From positions 3,076,001-3,140,000 of the forward strand of contig WPIO01000021.1 of NCBI GenBank assembly GCA_009760855.2: 64,000 nt of DNA, written 5' to 3'. The notes below the pieces were generated by a model that did no database searches, was not told the DNA's origin, and saw nothing but the letters and a program-made list of their open reading frames with translations. The translations under genes were made by a program, and so were the position numbers. Source of the DNA: Cristatella mucedo (taxonomy: Eukaryota; Bryozoa; Phylactolaemata; Cristatellidae). Of the stretch, positions 1 through 11,019 are shown in pieces (position 1 is the stretch's first letter; the number at the start of each line of letters is the position of its first letter).

Positions 1-372
1 TTACAGTAATTTTATGCTACAGGGGTAAGAATAGTTGTGGACGAAATATGACAAACATCTAAATGACGACGGCATCTCCATGCCAAAGACATACATAGCA
101 ACAGCATAGCAGCCCTCATCCAGCTAGTAGCTACAACCTGCAGGCAATTGCAGAGCAGCCCGAAATTCAGTTGTTAGCTTTGGCTACTAACTACAGCCAG
201 TCACAGTACAGCCCACCACGTGTTTCTGCAAAAGGCAATGCAAATACAGTGGTTGCAAGCAAAAAATACAACTCAGTTCGACTTATCTAGTTTTCCATAA
301 GTCTTCCGGGTTTGCTGTTTAGAAAACTCTAAGCACATAAAACAAACATATAGTGTACACATTCTGTATTAT

Positions 373-407
373 ACATATACATATACATACATACATACAT
401 ACATACA

Positions 408-443
<36 letters not shown>

Positions 444-447
444 CATA

Positions 448-485
<38 letters not shown>

Positions 486-505
486 TGTGTGTGTATGTAT
501 ATATG
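373..505. repeat. Compound microsatellite (ATAC)n-(GT)n
   Basis: About 16 tetranucleotide ATAC/CATA units are followed by AT-rich linkers and about 15 GT dinucleotides. Open frames across it are repeat artefacts. Confidence 0.97.
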
Positions 506-1035
506 CATAAATATATTGTATGTACACTTCAAAAGTCTCGTTCTAATCGCTATGGTGATGTCCAACTGGTGCCACCTCATGATCATGATCATGATCATCA
601 TCCTCATTATCTCATGATCATCATCCTTTGACTAAAACAAATATCACAATTTTTTCTCTGTACTATATACTAAATACACGCTTAACGTCTTGCATAAGCA
701 AACAATACTATTCAGTGAAAACAATTTACTAATAGGTCGGTCTTTTGGCTTTTAATAACCTGCCTTATATGCAGAGGCGTGGAGTCCACCAACCTCTAAC
801 AAGTAATAATGCCCCAGTAGTTATGCTGCTAGCTAAACAGCTCTTCCGGAGTATTGGGGGGGGGGAGAGCACAGGATCAGACCTCAAACCGTGCACCAAC
901 CTATCTCAAAGATGCTCTAGGGGATTTTGGTGAGGCAATATACTGGGAAAACTCATTTCTCTGATAGTTGCTTCAGACAAAAACCTCTTACAAGCTTTTC
1001 CTATGAGCTTTTTCACCGTACTGCTTTCAAATGTT

Positions 1036-1740
1036 ACGTAATGTATCTCTATCTGTAACTCCACAAAGCCATACAGACTATGTGGGTGTTATGCAGGAGA
1101 GTTTTGTATAGCACACTCACAGCCTAAGTGGCTTTCGGTACGCATTAGGTAGCCAACTGACTTCGTCTCACGCAACAAAGAGAAAGTGGGAAGCATAGAG
1201 CATATAGTCAGGAGAGCAGTTGAGGTAGTGAGTAGCATGGAAGTAGCAGCTCAGGACCGCTGAAAAGGATGAGCCATAGTCGGCAGCAGGAGAGTAGTTG
1301 TCGTTGCGTAAGAATTGTGGAAGCGAGTTCCACAGTCTAGGACCTGCAGAGCTAAAGCTTCTGTGGCCAACGGTCTTTAAGCAGAGGAATGGAACAGCTA
1401 ATTTATTGTCCACACAGGACCTGAAGGTGCAAAGAGGCTGAAACTGGTGCAGCAGTTAAGCTAGGTATGGAGGAGCCAAGCCGTGGTGGGCCTTGTGGGT
1501 CAGCGTAAGAACTTTGCTTTGAACCGGGAGCCATCCTACATCTTTTCGCAAAGGAGAAGCGTGGTCAAATCCCTGGGATTTGAAAATTCGCCTTGCAGCC
1601 ATATTCATAGCCAGCTGCAGTAGCCTAGTTGCTTTTTTTGGTAGCCTAGCCACAAAGGAATTACAATAATCAAGCCGAGATAGAACTAAGGAGCTACTTA
1701 AATTTTTTGCAAGCCACTGTAATCTCTCTCCAGAAGAGCT
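1036..1740 (-). mobile_element. LINE-A 3' end, decayed
   Basis: This is the C-terminal part and 3' end of a non-LTR retrotransposon of L2/CR1 type. On the minus strand SRLDYCNSFVARLPKKA is followed by LLQLAMNMAARRIF, a WLPVQ block, and then RSFSSAGPRLWNSLPQFLR. This motif order is typical of the region after the reverse transcriptase in these LINEs. The terminal segment of about 250 bp is repeated at 6200, 8600, 8900 and 52800. Frame breaks show that it is dead. Confidence 0.8.
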
Positions 1741-2011
1741 CTAGCACTTGGAACACCAGCATTCGTTTTTTAATTACTAGGCCGGGGTACAAATGCAGTC
1801 CACATATCGGTTAATACGGTGCCCACCATTAAATTTCACGGTTGGCTGGAGACAGTCAGGGTGGCACGGTTCTTCTCCCTGACTTACGGATGCTCTTGGT
1901 CTTTGTCGGCAGGTAGGGAAAACCCTCCCCTCATGCGAACAATGACTGCATGGACATATAAGAGCTCGTATGGAGTGACATGCTAAAACATTTCGGCGTG
2001 TCAATCCTTAG

Positions 2012-2314
2012 AAACACATTGTTTACATATACAACCGCTACAGCAACCCCTTAGTTCTAAGCAGTTTTATTAAATACAATGCACCAACTACAAGTGAAAG
2101 CTATTTCATTCATTCTGACAGCAGCAGTGACAGTTTACTGGATCGTGTGGCAACGCTCGGATCTCTGGCTCCTTTTGACCAACTCATGCATTTGTATTGG
2201 TGGAACAAGACTTGTGAGAAAGAATGCATACATACGCTAGCTTATGCTCTCGAGAAATCAAAGGAAATTTCAGCATTGCACTACGTTGTGGATCTCTTGT
2301 GTCTGCTGACCTAA
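2012..2314 (+). other. Unassigned open frame with coding-like composition
   Basis: One hundred stop-free codons end in TAA at 2312. The downstream half (PFDQLMHLYWWNKTCEKE and on to HYVVDLLCLLT) is rich in aromatic, charged and leucine residues in a helix-like pattern that looks more like protein than noise. AG dinucleotides near 2050-2065 could serve as an acceptor, so it might be the last exon of a plus-strand gene nested in the HTT intron. I do not recognise the family. It may be chance or a transposon remnant. Confidence 0.22.
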
Positions 2315-4439
2315 TGGCAAGCCCAGCCTAGCTGGTGAGGCCGGCCTACTGTCGGGCACGGACTCAATACCACGATCTAGGTCGTAAAGTATTCGAATTT
2401 TACCTCCAGTATCTTTCGGTTTGACCATGTCAAAAGTGTGGCATTTGTTGAGCTTTGACAGTACAAAGCTCCGGGTTTCTTCTTCAGTCTCTTTCTGTTG
2501 TAAAGTTTGTCATATGCGACGGTTCTGTTGAGTGTCGGAAGTGTGCCACTGAGAGGCTTCCTTGTGTTGCCTTTTTTCTCGTTGTTACCAGCGATGGGTA
2601 CGCTTATATTCTGCTTGCTGTGCTCCTTTTGTTTCCAAATTCCGTGCTGTGAAAACTCACCGATCCACAATCGTGGCCGGAAACCACAGTTCTGTGAAGA
2701 ATCACTGGCAGATTCTATGTATACATGTTCACCATTTACTAAAGGAAGGTGCAGCATGACTTTCGGTCGGTTATGCTCACTCTGTCAGCTGTCCAAAGCC
2801 AGCTCAGCTGGTCCGAGCAATTCAGCTCGCCAAAGTGTAAGCGCCAGTTGTCTCTTCAGGCGACAGCAAAGGGAGAAGCAGCTGTAATGCCTTGGCCACC
2901 CTTTTATTTAACATCCCTTTTAAATTCACAGTCCTGTGAAGTTCTAGCACCTGAATGTTCAGTTTCAACAATGAGAGTCTGCTGTACCGTCGTAGTGCTA
3001 CTATGAATAGCACACGAAGGACTCAATGTAAACGTGACGTCAGTGACTGTGCACGACTCACTGACAGACTAACTAATTAACTAACCAACCTGGCTTATTA
3101 GAGGGGTATTGTATCGAGAAGAGGAGCACCGAGAAGCCAGCAGGCTCCGACTCCAGCAGGCCTCGTACGAAAACACATTCGACGCACATGAAGGAGCATT
3201 CGACGAGTGCAAAACTGACAGGGTGTGGCAAGCAAGCGCTCACCGAGCAGCTGCTCGAGCAGCCATGCAAACGATGCCGCCTTGGAGGTCCGCGAGTTCC
3301 ACGAGACGAGCACCAGCGATGTGGCGGCAGTGCGCCGAGCGGTGGCCACTGTGCTGCTCAGATTGCTCAGAAAGAGCTTGCTCAGTGCCTACAAGGAAGC
3401 GCCTTCGGTAATCGTGACGTCACAAGCAGTACAACAGGCAAGTGCTGGAACGACGACGGCGGCATCCCGCATGCCGAACCCCCTCTCCTCCCGTGCCAAA
3501 GCCTGGCTCGCCCCATTCAGCTACAGTTTTGCGTAGCATCACACGGTTCGAACGACGTCGAGCAGTCAAGTTCTCCGACAATTGATCGGTCGAGAGCAGC
3601 CGCCAAGCTGTTCTAACACCCTTCCCTCCCCTGCAGGGAATGGCAGCCGAATGTCAGTGCGCAGTAGCCTACCGCTCGAGTACAGCTGCCAGCCGTTGCT
3701 CTCCACACCTGAGCACCGCGTGGTGAGCAGGACGGCGACAGGAGTGCGACGGTTGGAGCACGACTGCAGCTACGACTCTGCGAGGCTCCTCTGCGCAGTG
3801 CCACACTGAGTGAACCTGCCGCTCTGACTCAGGCCAATAGGTCCATACGCGGGGTCTTTGCCGTGCAACGAGAGGGGAAGACTCTGCAGGCTGAGCGAAA
3901 AGGCTGATGATTGTAAATGCCGAAGTATATTCTCCAGACACCTGTGCGTCCTCAGCAGCCACTGCCACTTTGGCTGTCATCGATAGGATGGCGAGAAAAG
4001 TGCCGCATTCTCCTCTTGGGCCGGTGCCGTGGACTACCTACCGTCCTAGGTTTGCTCCTAAGCCTGTGGGCCTCGGCACGAATAGCTCACCTGATAATCT
4101 ACCGCACCCATAACCGTGCCGAAGCTGACACGGGTCGGCCAGCCAGCCACAATGTGACTTGTGCTACCCAATTCCTACGATATAATGCCAACGTATGGCT
4201 ACCAAAGTCTGAACATCATCACTGTGCCACATTAACATAGTCTCTGCATTCGGTCTCATGCTGAAACGGACTGACAGCCTGAACGACATAACCGCCATCG
4301 ATGCATAACCGCTCTCCAAACGCTTCTACACACCCGAAGACACGTCTGCTTGTCAGCAGGACACCTGGTCAGTAACATGCACTGGATCTTGCATAGGAAA
4401 GCATAAAAAGCACCAGCAATAAGACAGATAAATCCTTTG

Positions 4440-5560
4440 GGGTGCAGAGAAAGCTTAGCATAACAGACGTGTCTTTAGCTGAGACTCATATGACCCAAAG
4501 TCAATGCAGGTGGTGACAAGAGCCCGAAGCGAGTACCAGATTTTCAGTCCATGCAAACTGAAGGACCGATCACGAAAAAATTCGTTTTCAAGATTGAATG
4601 CCAGGAACAGTGAGACGACTGGTAACCATGTATTGGGGGGGGGGGTGCGAGAGCACACAAAAGGAGAAAAGTGGTCGGATAGGTTAGCTGATGCATGCGA
4701 GTGAGGCAACCTGTAGGCCAGAGATACGATCTTGAAGTCAATTAGATGCTTGATAGGCAGCCACTGAAGTTCAGAGAGAATTAGTGCAATTTGGCAGCCT
4801 CGTGACGATATGACAAACGAGCTGCTGAATTTAGCACCCAGTTGCAGCTGATTGAGGTCACAGGCCAATTTGGTTGCCGTACTCTTGTCTAATAATAATA
4901 CTTTTGTATAGTGCCCTCAGAGAACTCAATCTCGTTCTAGGCACTTTATATATGCTGTAAAGGAAGCCTGATCAGGAAGCATGATCACGTCAAGTAAAAC
5001 CCCGATTTCGGCTATGCTCCTCAGATAAAGTAGGCAGACTTGACAGTGAAGGCAATGAGCTTATCTAATGACAAGTTGCTTTGGTATAGCCGTCAAGACT
5101 AAGGAAGACGTTGCGAGCATGTTGCTAGATGAACCAATTTTGAGAGTGCGTTCTTCTAACTTAAGAATAACATTAGGGTTGCCCGTAACTATTATGGTGG
5201 TCTTATTATGGCTAAGCTTCATGAAATTAGTGGCCACCCAAGCGAGGATGTCGTCAATGCAAGCTGCAAGGGAGTTAATTGAGTCGGATGCAGAGAAACC
5301 CACAGAAGGGTCAAAGGATAGGTATAGATGAGTGCCAGCTGCATAGAAAAGAAAGTCAGAATGTGTTTGGTAATGGTGTTGGCCACAAGGAGACCATGGA
5401 CAGTAAAAACAAACCCTGGGGTATCTCATACTTTAAGGCCTACCCAGATGACCGGCAGCCATTTACAGCGACACTCTGCCATGTCTCACTTAGGTAGGAT
5501 CTAACCAAGTTCAGAATGTGCCAGTGATATCTAGGCAGGTCGAGAGGCACTCCAGATGGA
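4440..5560 (-). mobile_element. LINE-B fragment, 5' truncated and decayed
   Basis: Minus-strand reading gives, in order, RSYLSETWQSVAVNG, LYLSFDPSVGFSASDSIN, NSLAACIDDI, LKLSHNKTTIIV and then RDRSFSLHGLKIWYSL. This is the reverse-transcriptase palm to C-terminus order seen in the better copy at 49540-51255. A separate LINE-B tail (4886-4985, minus) is inserted in the middle and splits the element. Stops and frame changes mark it as a pseudogene copy. Confidence 0.8.
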
Positions 5561-6035
5561 TAGAGAAGGTAGAGATATAAGTAAGGAAAAGCTAAACTGC
5601 AAGCACACGAGACACAAAAAGAAATGAGACAAAAATTAAAGAGAGAAGGAGAGATTATCAGATAGAAACAAGATGCATTGATGCATGCAAGCACCAAAGC
5701 TAATCAGTAAAACGGTCAGGCACACATCTAAGCATACCATAGCCAAACAACTACATGCGAAGCAATAGAACAAAGGAAGTAAAAGGACTAAGAAACCAGC
5801 AATTCCAGAAGAACTGACACGTCGACATCTCAGCAGACTTCGACACCGTTTGCTTTCATTCTTGATCTTTAAAATTGTTAATGATAGGGTAGATGCCTTG
5901 AGATTTAGATGTAGAAGCCGTGAAAATTTCTTTCCAAACACCAGGTTACCATCAACCCAACTGAGAAAAAAGCACAATCAAAGAATAGTTCAAATGTGAG
6001 CATATTATCCAATGTATATGGTCTGACAGGTCCTT

Positions 6036-6465
6036 AACAGCTGAACTGCTGCATCAGTTTCAGCCTGTTTGCGCCCTCAATTCCTGTGTGGACAATAAAT
6101 TAGCTGTTCCATTCCTCCGCTTAAAAACCGTTGGTGACAGAAGCTTTAGCTCTGCAAGTCCTAGACGGTGGAATTAGCGTCCACAATTCTTACGCAACGA
6201 CAACTACTCTCCTGCTGCCGACTATGGCTCATCTTTTTCAGCGGTCCTGAGTGCTACTTCCATGCTACTCACTACCTCAACTGCTCTCCTGACTCTGCTA
6301 TGCTTCCCACTTTCTCTTTATTGCGTGAAACAAAGTCTGTTGGCTACCGGATGCGTACCGAAAGCCTCTTAGGCTGTGAGTGCGCTAGGAAAAACTCTCC
6401 TGCATAACACCCACGTGGTCGTTATGACTTTGTGGAGTTACAGACAGAATTACATTACATTACAT
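6036..6465 (+). mobile_element. LINE-A 3' end
   Basis: It starts with a LLHQFQPVCALNSC-like segment and continues through the family's terminal sequence (TACCGAAAGCC, then TTAGGCTGTGAGTGCGC, then the TACATTACATTAC end). It lies opposite in orientation to the copy at 1036-1740. Confidence 0.8.
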
Positions 6466-6902
6466 AACAGATTTGGCTATCTACATCTATTTTTAATTAA
6501 ATGCCAGTGATGAGAGTTTTGAAAATCAGGCTTGTTCAACGTGATACCAAAATCCAATCTCAAATCCCAGCAGTAAAAATAGGATAGTCTGCCACCATTC
6601 AGTCCTAATTTTTAATCAAGGGCCCAATCCGTGATTTGCATAATGTATCACAGACTCAATCTAGATAGAGCAAATCTGCTGACTACTACTATCGACCACC
6701 ACACAAGCAATTCTCAACAATCATGGGAGAAACCAGAATAGCCTTCATATTCTACATATCAGATAGGCACAGCGAAGACAGGTCAGACTTTGCTGCAACA
6801 TGAAAGCATTATTTATGTGAATCGGTGGCAATCCATCAAGCAATGCTCCTCGATAAGAAAGTCGCATCGAGCTATCGTGATTGGTCGAGAGATTTCGCAT
6901 AC

Positions 6903-7205
6903 CTTCATTTCTTGGTCACTCATATAAGGAATGAGAACTTGAGCAATCTTATTCATGGTTGCAAGCAAACTCTCTTGGATGGCCTCATCAGCAACTCTGT
7001 CAGCAGCAATACGACCAATACATGGCAATAAGTTCTGTGCATAAGCTCGGCGCTTGTTTGGTCGGATTAAGTGAGCAGTCTCAGCAAAACGGCTCAGAGC
7101 TGCTCGAATAAGCCTCGACGATGATGTGGTCACCGATGCACTGCCCTTCTTAATCTCCCTGTAGAATTCCACTTGAAGCCGGCCGAGATGTGAATCAAGT
7201 AAGGC
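6903..7205 (-). CDS. HTT: Huntingtin, coding exon 4 (equivalent to human exons 4-6 fused)
   Basis: A 303-nt, 101-codon exon starts after a TTGTCGGTACAG acceptor and ends at GAAATGAAG before a GTATGC donor. It opens with LLDSHLGRLQVEFYREIKK, matching human LMDSNLPRLQLELYKEIKK. It continues with RAALSRFAETAHLIRP, NLLPCI and EMK, which line up with human RAALWRFAELAHLVRP, NLLPCL and EIK. Human splits this stretch into exons of 60, 80 and 139 nt (from memory); here it is uninterrupted. The protein is eight residues longer than human, mostly through a Ser/Thr-rich insertion of about 12 residues right after EIKK, where human exons 4 and 5 meet. The next exon (human exon 7 counterpart) could not be found in 1-6902, so intron 4 is at least 6.9 kb. 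Confidence 0.95.
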
Positions 7206-7383
7206 CTGTACCGACAACAAAAGCATGTAACACTGGTGGACCATCAAATAATGCTTGGGTTTAATAAAGGCAGCAAAGTAGATCGAAGCAGATCATAAAA
7301 AGGACACACTGCATGACATAGTTAAACTCCGCCCATAAAGTCACGGGGCAGCCACTTTTGACTGTACACACACTCACGGACGT

Positions 7384-7433
<50 letters not shown>

Positions 7434-7485
7434 TCACACTCACACACACAAACACACACTCACTCATGCACTCACACTCACACAC
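7384..7485. repeat. (CA)n microsatellite in HTT intron 3
   Basis: About 24 uninterrupted CA units are followed by interrupted CACT/CA runs. A short ATT/ATC run follows at 7618-7660. Confidence 0.97.
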
Positions 7486-8035
7486 AGCTTCGTGAAACCA
7501 TTATGGCCCTTTAGCAGCCTACACAACAAGCTGATAAGCATAACATCCACTCTTAGACGAGGTTCAACCTGCAGACAATTAAAGCTCTCTCAGCAGCTAT
7601 ACTAACATTTATAATTAGGTGTGTTATTATTATTATTATTATTATCATCATCGTCATCATCTGCACGTATTTAACTTTACCATCGGCACAGTATAGCCAC
7701 AGATCAATTGGATAGAACACTGACCTAGGAAACAAAACAAGGGACTACAGAATGCAATCTACAAACAAAAGACAAATGTCCTTTTACTCTTTACTCCACA
7801 ATATGGGGGTTTCAGCAGCTGCATCGGAGAATAATCTGACTGTTTAACGATCACCCTAAATTATGATTTATTTCCTCAGATTGTGGCTATGTCCGTATTA
7901 CGCTAGTAAGCACTTTTCTTTTCTTCCACTCAGTTGGCAGATGGCATAAAATAAGTAAAAAAGCAACAATTCTGATAAATGGTGGCTTGAATCAATGACA
8001 TAATCAAAAAATGCAAGTGCTATCTCGGACCCTAC

Positions 8036-8156
8036 CTTAGTACACCGGTTCATGCAGTCGTCTGCTGCCATTCGGACGTCCGAGTCTGAATCGTCACTCA
8101 GTGAAAAGAAAGCTTCGAATGCAGCCGTTAGACATTTCGGGAAATCGGCATGATTC
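8036..8156 (-). CDS. HTT: Huntingtin, coding exon 3 (first HEAT repeat)
   Basis: At 121 nt the exon has the same length and phases (2 in, 0 out) as human exon 3. Its 40 complete codons align to human without gaps. The diagnostic block is SDDSDSDVRMAADDCMN, against human CSDDAESDVRMVADECLN. This is the second half of the first HEAT unit in the N-terminal solenoid. The acceptor is TTAATCTCTAG and the donor is AAG followed by GTAGGG. Intron 3 (7206-8035) holds a CA array and an ATT run. Codons are intact with no frameshift, so this is a live or recently live gene rather than a processed copy. The retained introns also rule out retroposition. Confidence 0.95.
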
Positions 8157-8268
8157 CTAGAGATTAAGAGTAGAGTATAGAGCTTAATCTAGAGCATATC
8201 TCAACACAAGAAAATTTGCTTTCGACAGCCATCCTCACCTTCCCACATCCAAGTGTAGGACAACTTAC

Positions 8269-8352
8269 CTCAAAGTTGATGAGCATATACAATCTGCAAC
8301 GACGTTGCACAGAGAAACCTTTTCTTTTTTCAACGACATCAGGTCTTTTTTC
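8269..8352 (-). CDS. HTT: Huntingtin, coding exon 2
   Basis: The exon is exactly 84 nt, the length I recall for human HTT exon 2, and its translation aligns without gaps over the whole exon. KKDLMSLKKEKV corresponds to human KKELSATKKDRV, and the rest keeps the Cys, the small hydrophobics and the split terminal Arg. The acceptor is a TTTGCTGCTATGTGGCAG-type sequence just upstream. The donor is GAG followed by GTAAGT (8268 downward). Both junctions are phase 2, as in human. It encodes the helix leading into the first HEAT repeat. Intron 1 (8353-10290, about 1.9 kb) contains an inverted LINE pair and a long CA array. Intron 2 is only 112 bp. Confidence 0.92.
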
Positions 8353-8515
8353 CTGCCACATAGCAGCAAACGAAGGTGTGAAAACAAGTAGGATGCATGA
8401 ACCGTACGATGGTTGACAGTGAAGGTAACAGGTGGCCATGCTGTGTCGTAGGGAATGCAAGCTAGGCGAGCAGTTTCACCACATGCCCATTCTGCAACAT
8501 TCAGCTATGTACGGT

Positions 8516-9096
8516 AATGTAATGTATCTCCGTCAGTAACTCCAAAAAGTCATAAAGACCATGTGGGTGTTACGAAAGAGAGTTTTGTATAGCGCACTCA
8601 CAGCCTAAGCGGCTTTCGGTACGCATTCGGTAGCCAACAGACTTCGTCTCACGCAACAAAGAGAAAGTGGGAAGCATAGCAGAGTCAGGAGAGCAGTTGA
8701 GGTAGTGAGTAGCATAGAAGTAGCAGTTCAGGACCGCTGAAAAAGATGTGCCATAGTCGGCAGTAGGAGAGTAGAAGCTTTAGCTCTGCAGGTCCTAGAC
8801 TGTGGAACTCGCTTCCACAATTCTTACGCAACGACATCTGCTCTCCTACTGCCGACTATGGCACATCTTTTTCAGCGGTCCTGAACTGCTACTTCTATGC
8901 TACTCACTACCTCAACTGCTCTCCTGACTCTGCTATGCTTCCCACTTTCTCTTTGTTGCGTGAGACGAAGTCTGTTGGCTACCGAATGCGTACCGAAAGC
9001 CGCTTAGGCTGTGAGTGCGCTATACAAAACTCTCCTGCGTAACACCCACATGGTCTTTATGACTTTTTGGAGTTACTGACAGAGATACATTACATT
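8516..9096. mobile_element. Head-to-head inverted LINE-A ends (palindrome) in HTT intron 1
   Basis: The left arm (8516-8771, LINE-A minus) and right arm (8841-9096, LINE-A plus) are each 256 bp and perfect inverted complements apart from three mismatches I can see. A 69-bp spacer (8772-8840) continues the right-hand element. Both LINE 3' ends point outwards. Transcribed as part of HTT pre-mRNA, the arms would form a long hairpin. Possible origins are double insertion, inverted duplication, or an assembly or library palindrome artefact. Confidence 0.92.
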
Positions 9097-9562
9097 GTCG
9101 TTAAAGGGAAGATGACAGCAAACGAAAGACAGCTCGATGGCAGCAAGTGGCAGTCGACGACGGCATTCGAAACAGCCCGATGCTAAGATCAAGACAACCA
9201 GCAGTGACGCAAGCAGCTTGCAGCCCATAACGCTCGGCAGCACCAACTAGCAGGCTCACAGTCGGACTTGTGAGTTTCATTGCAGCTAGCAGTAGGCTAA
9301 GGAATCGCTCACACAGAACTGCCACCGCAGGCTAACCCTCAAGCACGCTCGGGGTTTGCCACCAGTCAGTCCAAAGCGTGAGTGCCTACTCCCTTCTAAC
9401 AAAGCCACGCCCACCTCAAGCTTGCCTCAATCATCGAAAACCACATTGCATGCGATCTGAGGTGATGGCTTCAGCGCAGATCCAACATAGTACACACGAC
9501 GATCCTAGTGGGTCGACAGCAGCTCATTGATAGCTTGCCAAGCCCAGCTGTCAGAGACTCAC

Positions 9563-9970
<408 letters not shown>

Positions 9971-10290
9971 CACACAGAGGTTAATTTTGTCTGACTGTCT
10001 AGCAACTTTCGGCATAACGTGTCGGCTGGGCAGCACAGTTGCTCAGTTGCTCAAAAGGCTGACTGAGTGCAAGTGCCCAAAGCAACGAGGATTCGTCGGC
10101 CACGAGCTCTAAGCTTCAGGCAGCTGGAGCTGCCGAGAGCCAGAAATAAAAGACATAGAGCCCATGCAATGCAGGACGCCCAATGCCCCGGGGAACCGAG
10201 GAGGACGAGCTGGAAAGAGGAGGGACAGGGCACAGTCACAGGGCACGCACTTCAGCTGGCACTGGAAGGCACGACAGCAGCACGACTCAC

Positions 10291-10352
10291 CTTGCATCCT
10301 CGCCCGACTGCAGCAAGCGTAAGCTTTCAAGAGTCTTCACCAGCTTGTCCAT
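10291..10352 (-). CDS. HTT: Huntingtin, coding exon 1 (N-terminal helix, no polyQ)
   Basis: Huntingtin is a large HEAT-repeat scaffold working in vesicle transport and autophagy with HAP40 as partner. This exon reads MDKLVKTLESLRLLQ and then a short acidic linker, matching the amphipathic N-terminal segment of animal huntingtins (LEKLMKAFESLK in human). Twenty codons plus two bases are followed by a consensus donor, AAG then GTGAGT at 10290. The joined codon with exon 2 is arginine, and the intron phase (2) equals human intron 1 as I remember it. The start is fixed by an in-frame TGA two codons upstream, and the ATG context has a purine at -3 and G at +4. Human exon 1 carries polyglutamine and proline-rich tracts here; this one has a single Gln. 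Splicing and homology are inferred by eye. The short length of the exon is the main weakness. Confidence 0.88.
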
Positions 10353-10381
10353 TTCTCACAGTGCAGACGCCTGAATGAGGT

Positions 10382-10546
10382 TCACATTGCTATGCAAGCC
10401 TGAGTGAGGCTAGAGATCAGTGTGGGAACGAGCAGGAGCAGCCAAGGGCAAAGCCACTTGGCAACGCCAGCAGGCAGAAGCGCACGGCACTGAGATGGCC
10501 AGCGCCTCACACAAAGGGGGAATCCGGTTAAACAGCAGAAAAGCAT
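10382..10546 (-). other. Possible upstream ORF in the HTT 5' leader
   Basis: An ATG at 10546 opens a 54-codon frame ending in ATG-TGA at 10387-10382, about 30 nt before the HTT start. The frame is hydrophobic near its end (LCPWLLLLVPTL). The final ATG-TGA is also a minimal start-stop element. Both matter only if the transcript leader extends this far, and no transcription start or leader intron can be fixed from the sequence. Human HTT mRNA is known to carry an inhibitory uORF, so a regulatory role is plausible but not shown. Confidence 0.25.
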
Positions 10547-11019
10547 CGCCTACCTAACGCCACTGCAGCAGCGCCACCTGCAGCTAAGATAACTGGCTTG
10601 CCTGGAAGGAAGACTTTTAAGTCATCTATGCGATCATCCAGTAAAATCACTTGCCTGTGGTACAGAAAAAAAGCTTAAAACTGCACTCAAGCAGCACACT
10701 AACCTGCTGCCAAAATTAGCGGTTCACGTGCAGGCGATCACCACCATCAGAGTGCTGGTCCACTTTTTGCTTCGGATCCACTTAAACAATACACAGAGGA
10801 GATATGTCGGAAGCAAAATCGTGACAATCGCCAGCATCTCTGCCTGAAGCCGATTAGGGGGCATCGCCAACGTCAGGGGACCGCCAATAAGCCAGCCTGG
10901 GCCAAGGCTCGATATTATTCGTGTGACGCAGCTCTCCTGTCGCCACTCTTGCCATAAGGGAGACCTCAACGCTATCCCGCACAGGCACTAGGGCCCAGCA
11001 GGTAGTCTGCTCGGATCGG

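Larger units (their letters stand above)
1..6902 (-). other. Huntingtin intron 4 (partial, open to the left)
   Basis: It begins with the GTATGC donor after the fourth coding exon and has no recognisable downstream HTT exon. It contains a compound microsatellite, LINE-A and LINE-B fragments, and about 3 kb of unassigned DNA (about 1750-4435). Around 5820-5960 on the plus strand a stretch reading RLLSFLIFKIVND resembles the C-terminal part of a LINE protein. Between 2377 and 3010 both strands have open frames of about 126 codons that match nothing I know. I see nothing further in 506-1035 or 3015-4435. Confidence 0.7.

Noticed and set aside
3109-3980. Overlapping frames of about 100-140 codons
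   Set aside because: Open in up to five phases with no motif, no splice consensus and no homology that I recognise.
1-6902. Search for the next HTT exon (human exon 7 counterpart)
   Set aside because: No stretch with the expected LLKAF..SSPTIRRTAA-like pattern and splice sites was found on the minus strand; it probably lies left of the window.
8164-8460. 98-codon minus frame overlapping HTT exon 2
   Set aside because: It is a different reading frame that crosses the 84-nt exon and both of its splice sites; the exon reads in another phase matching HTT.
10051-10330. Minus frames of 62 and 73 codons across HTT exon 1
   Set aside because: They are out of phase with the N-terminal HTT frame and run through the GTGAGT donor.
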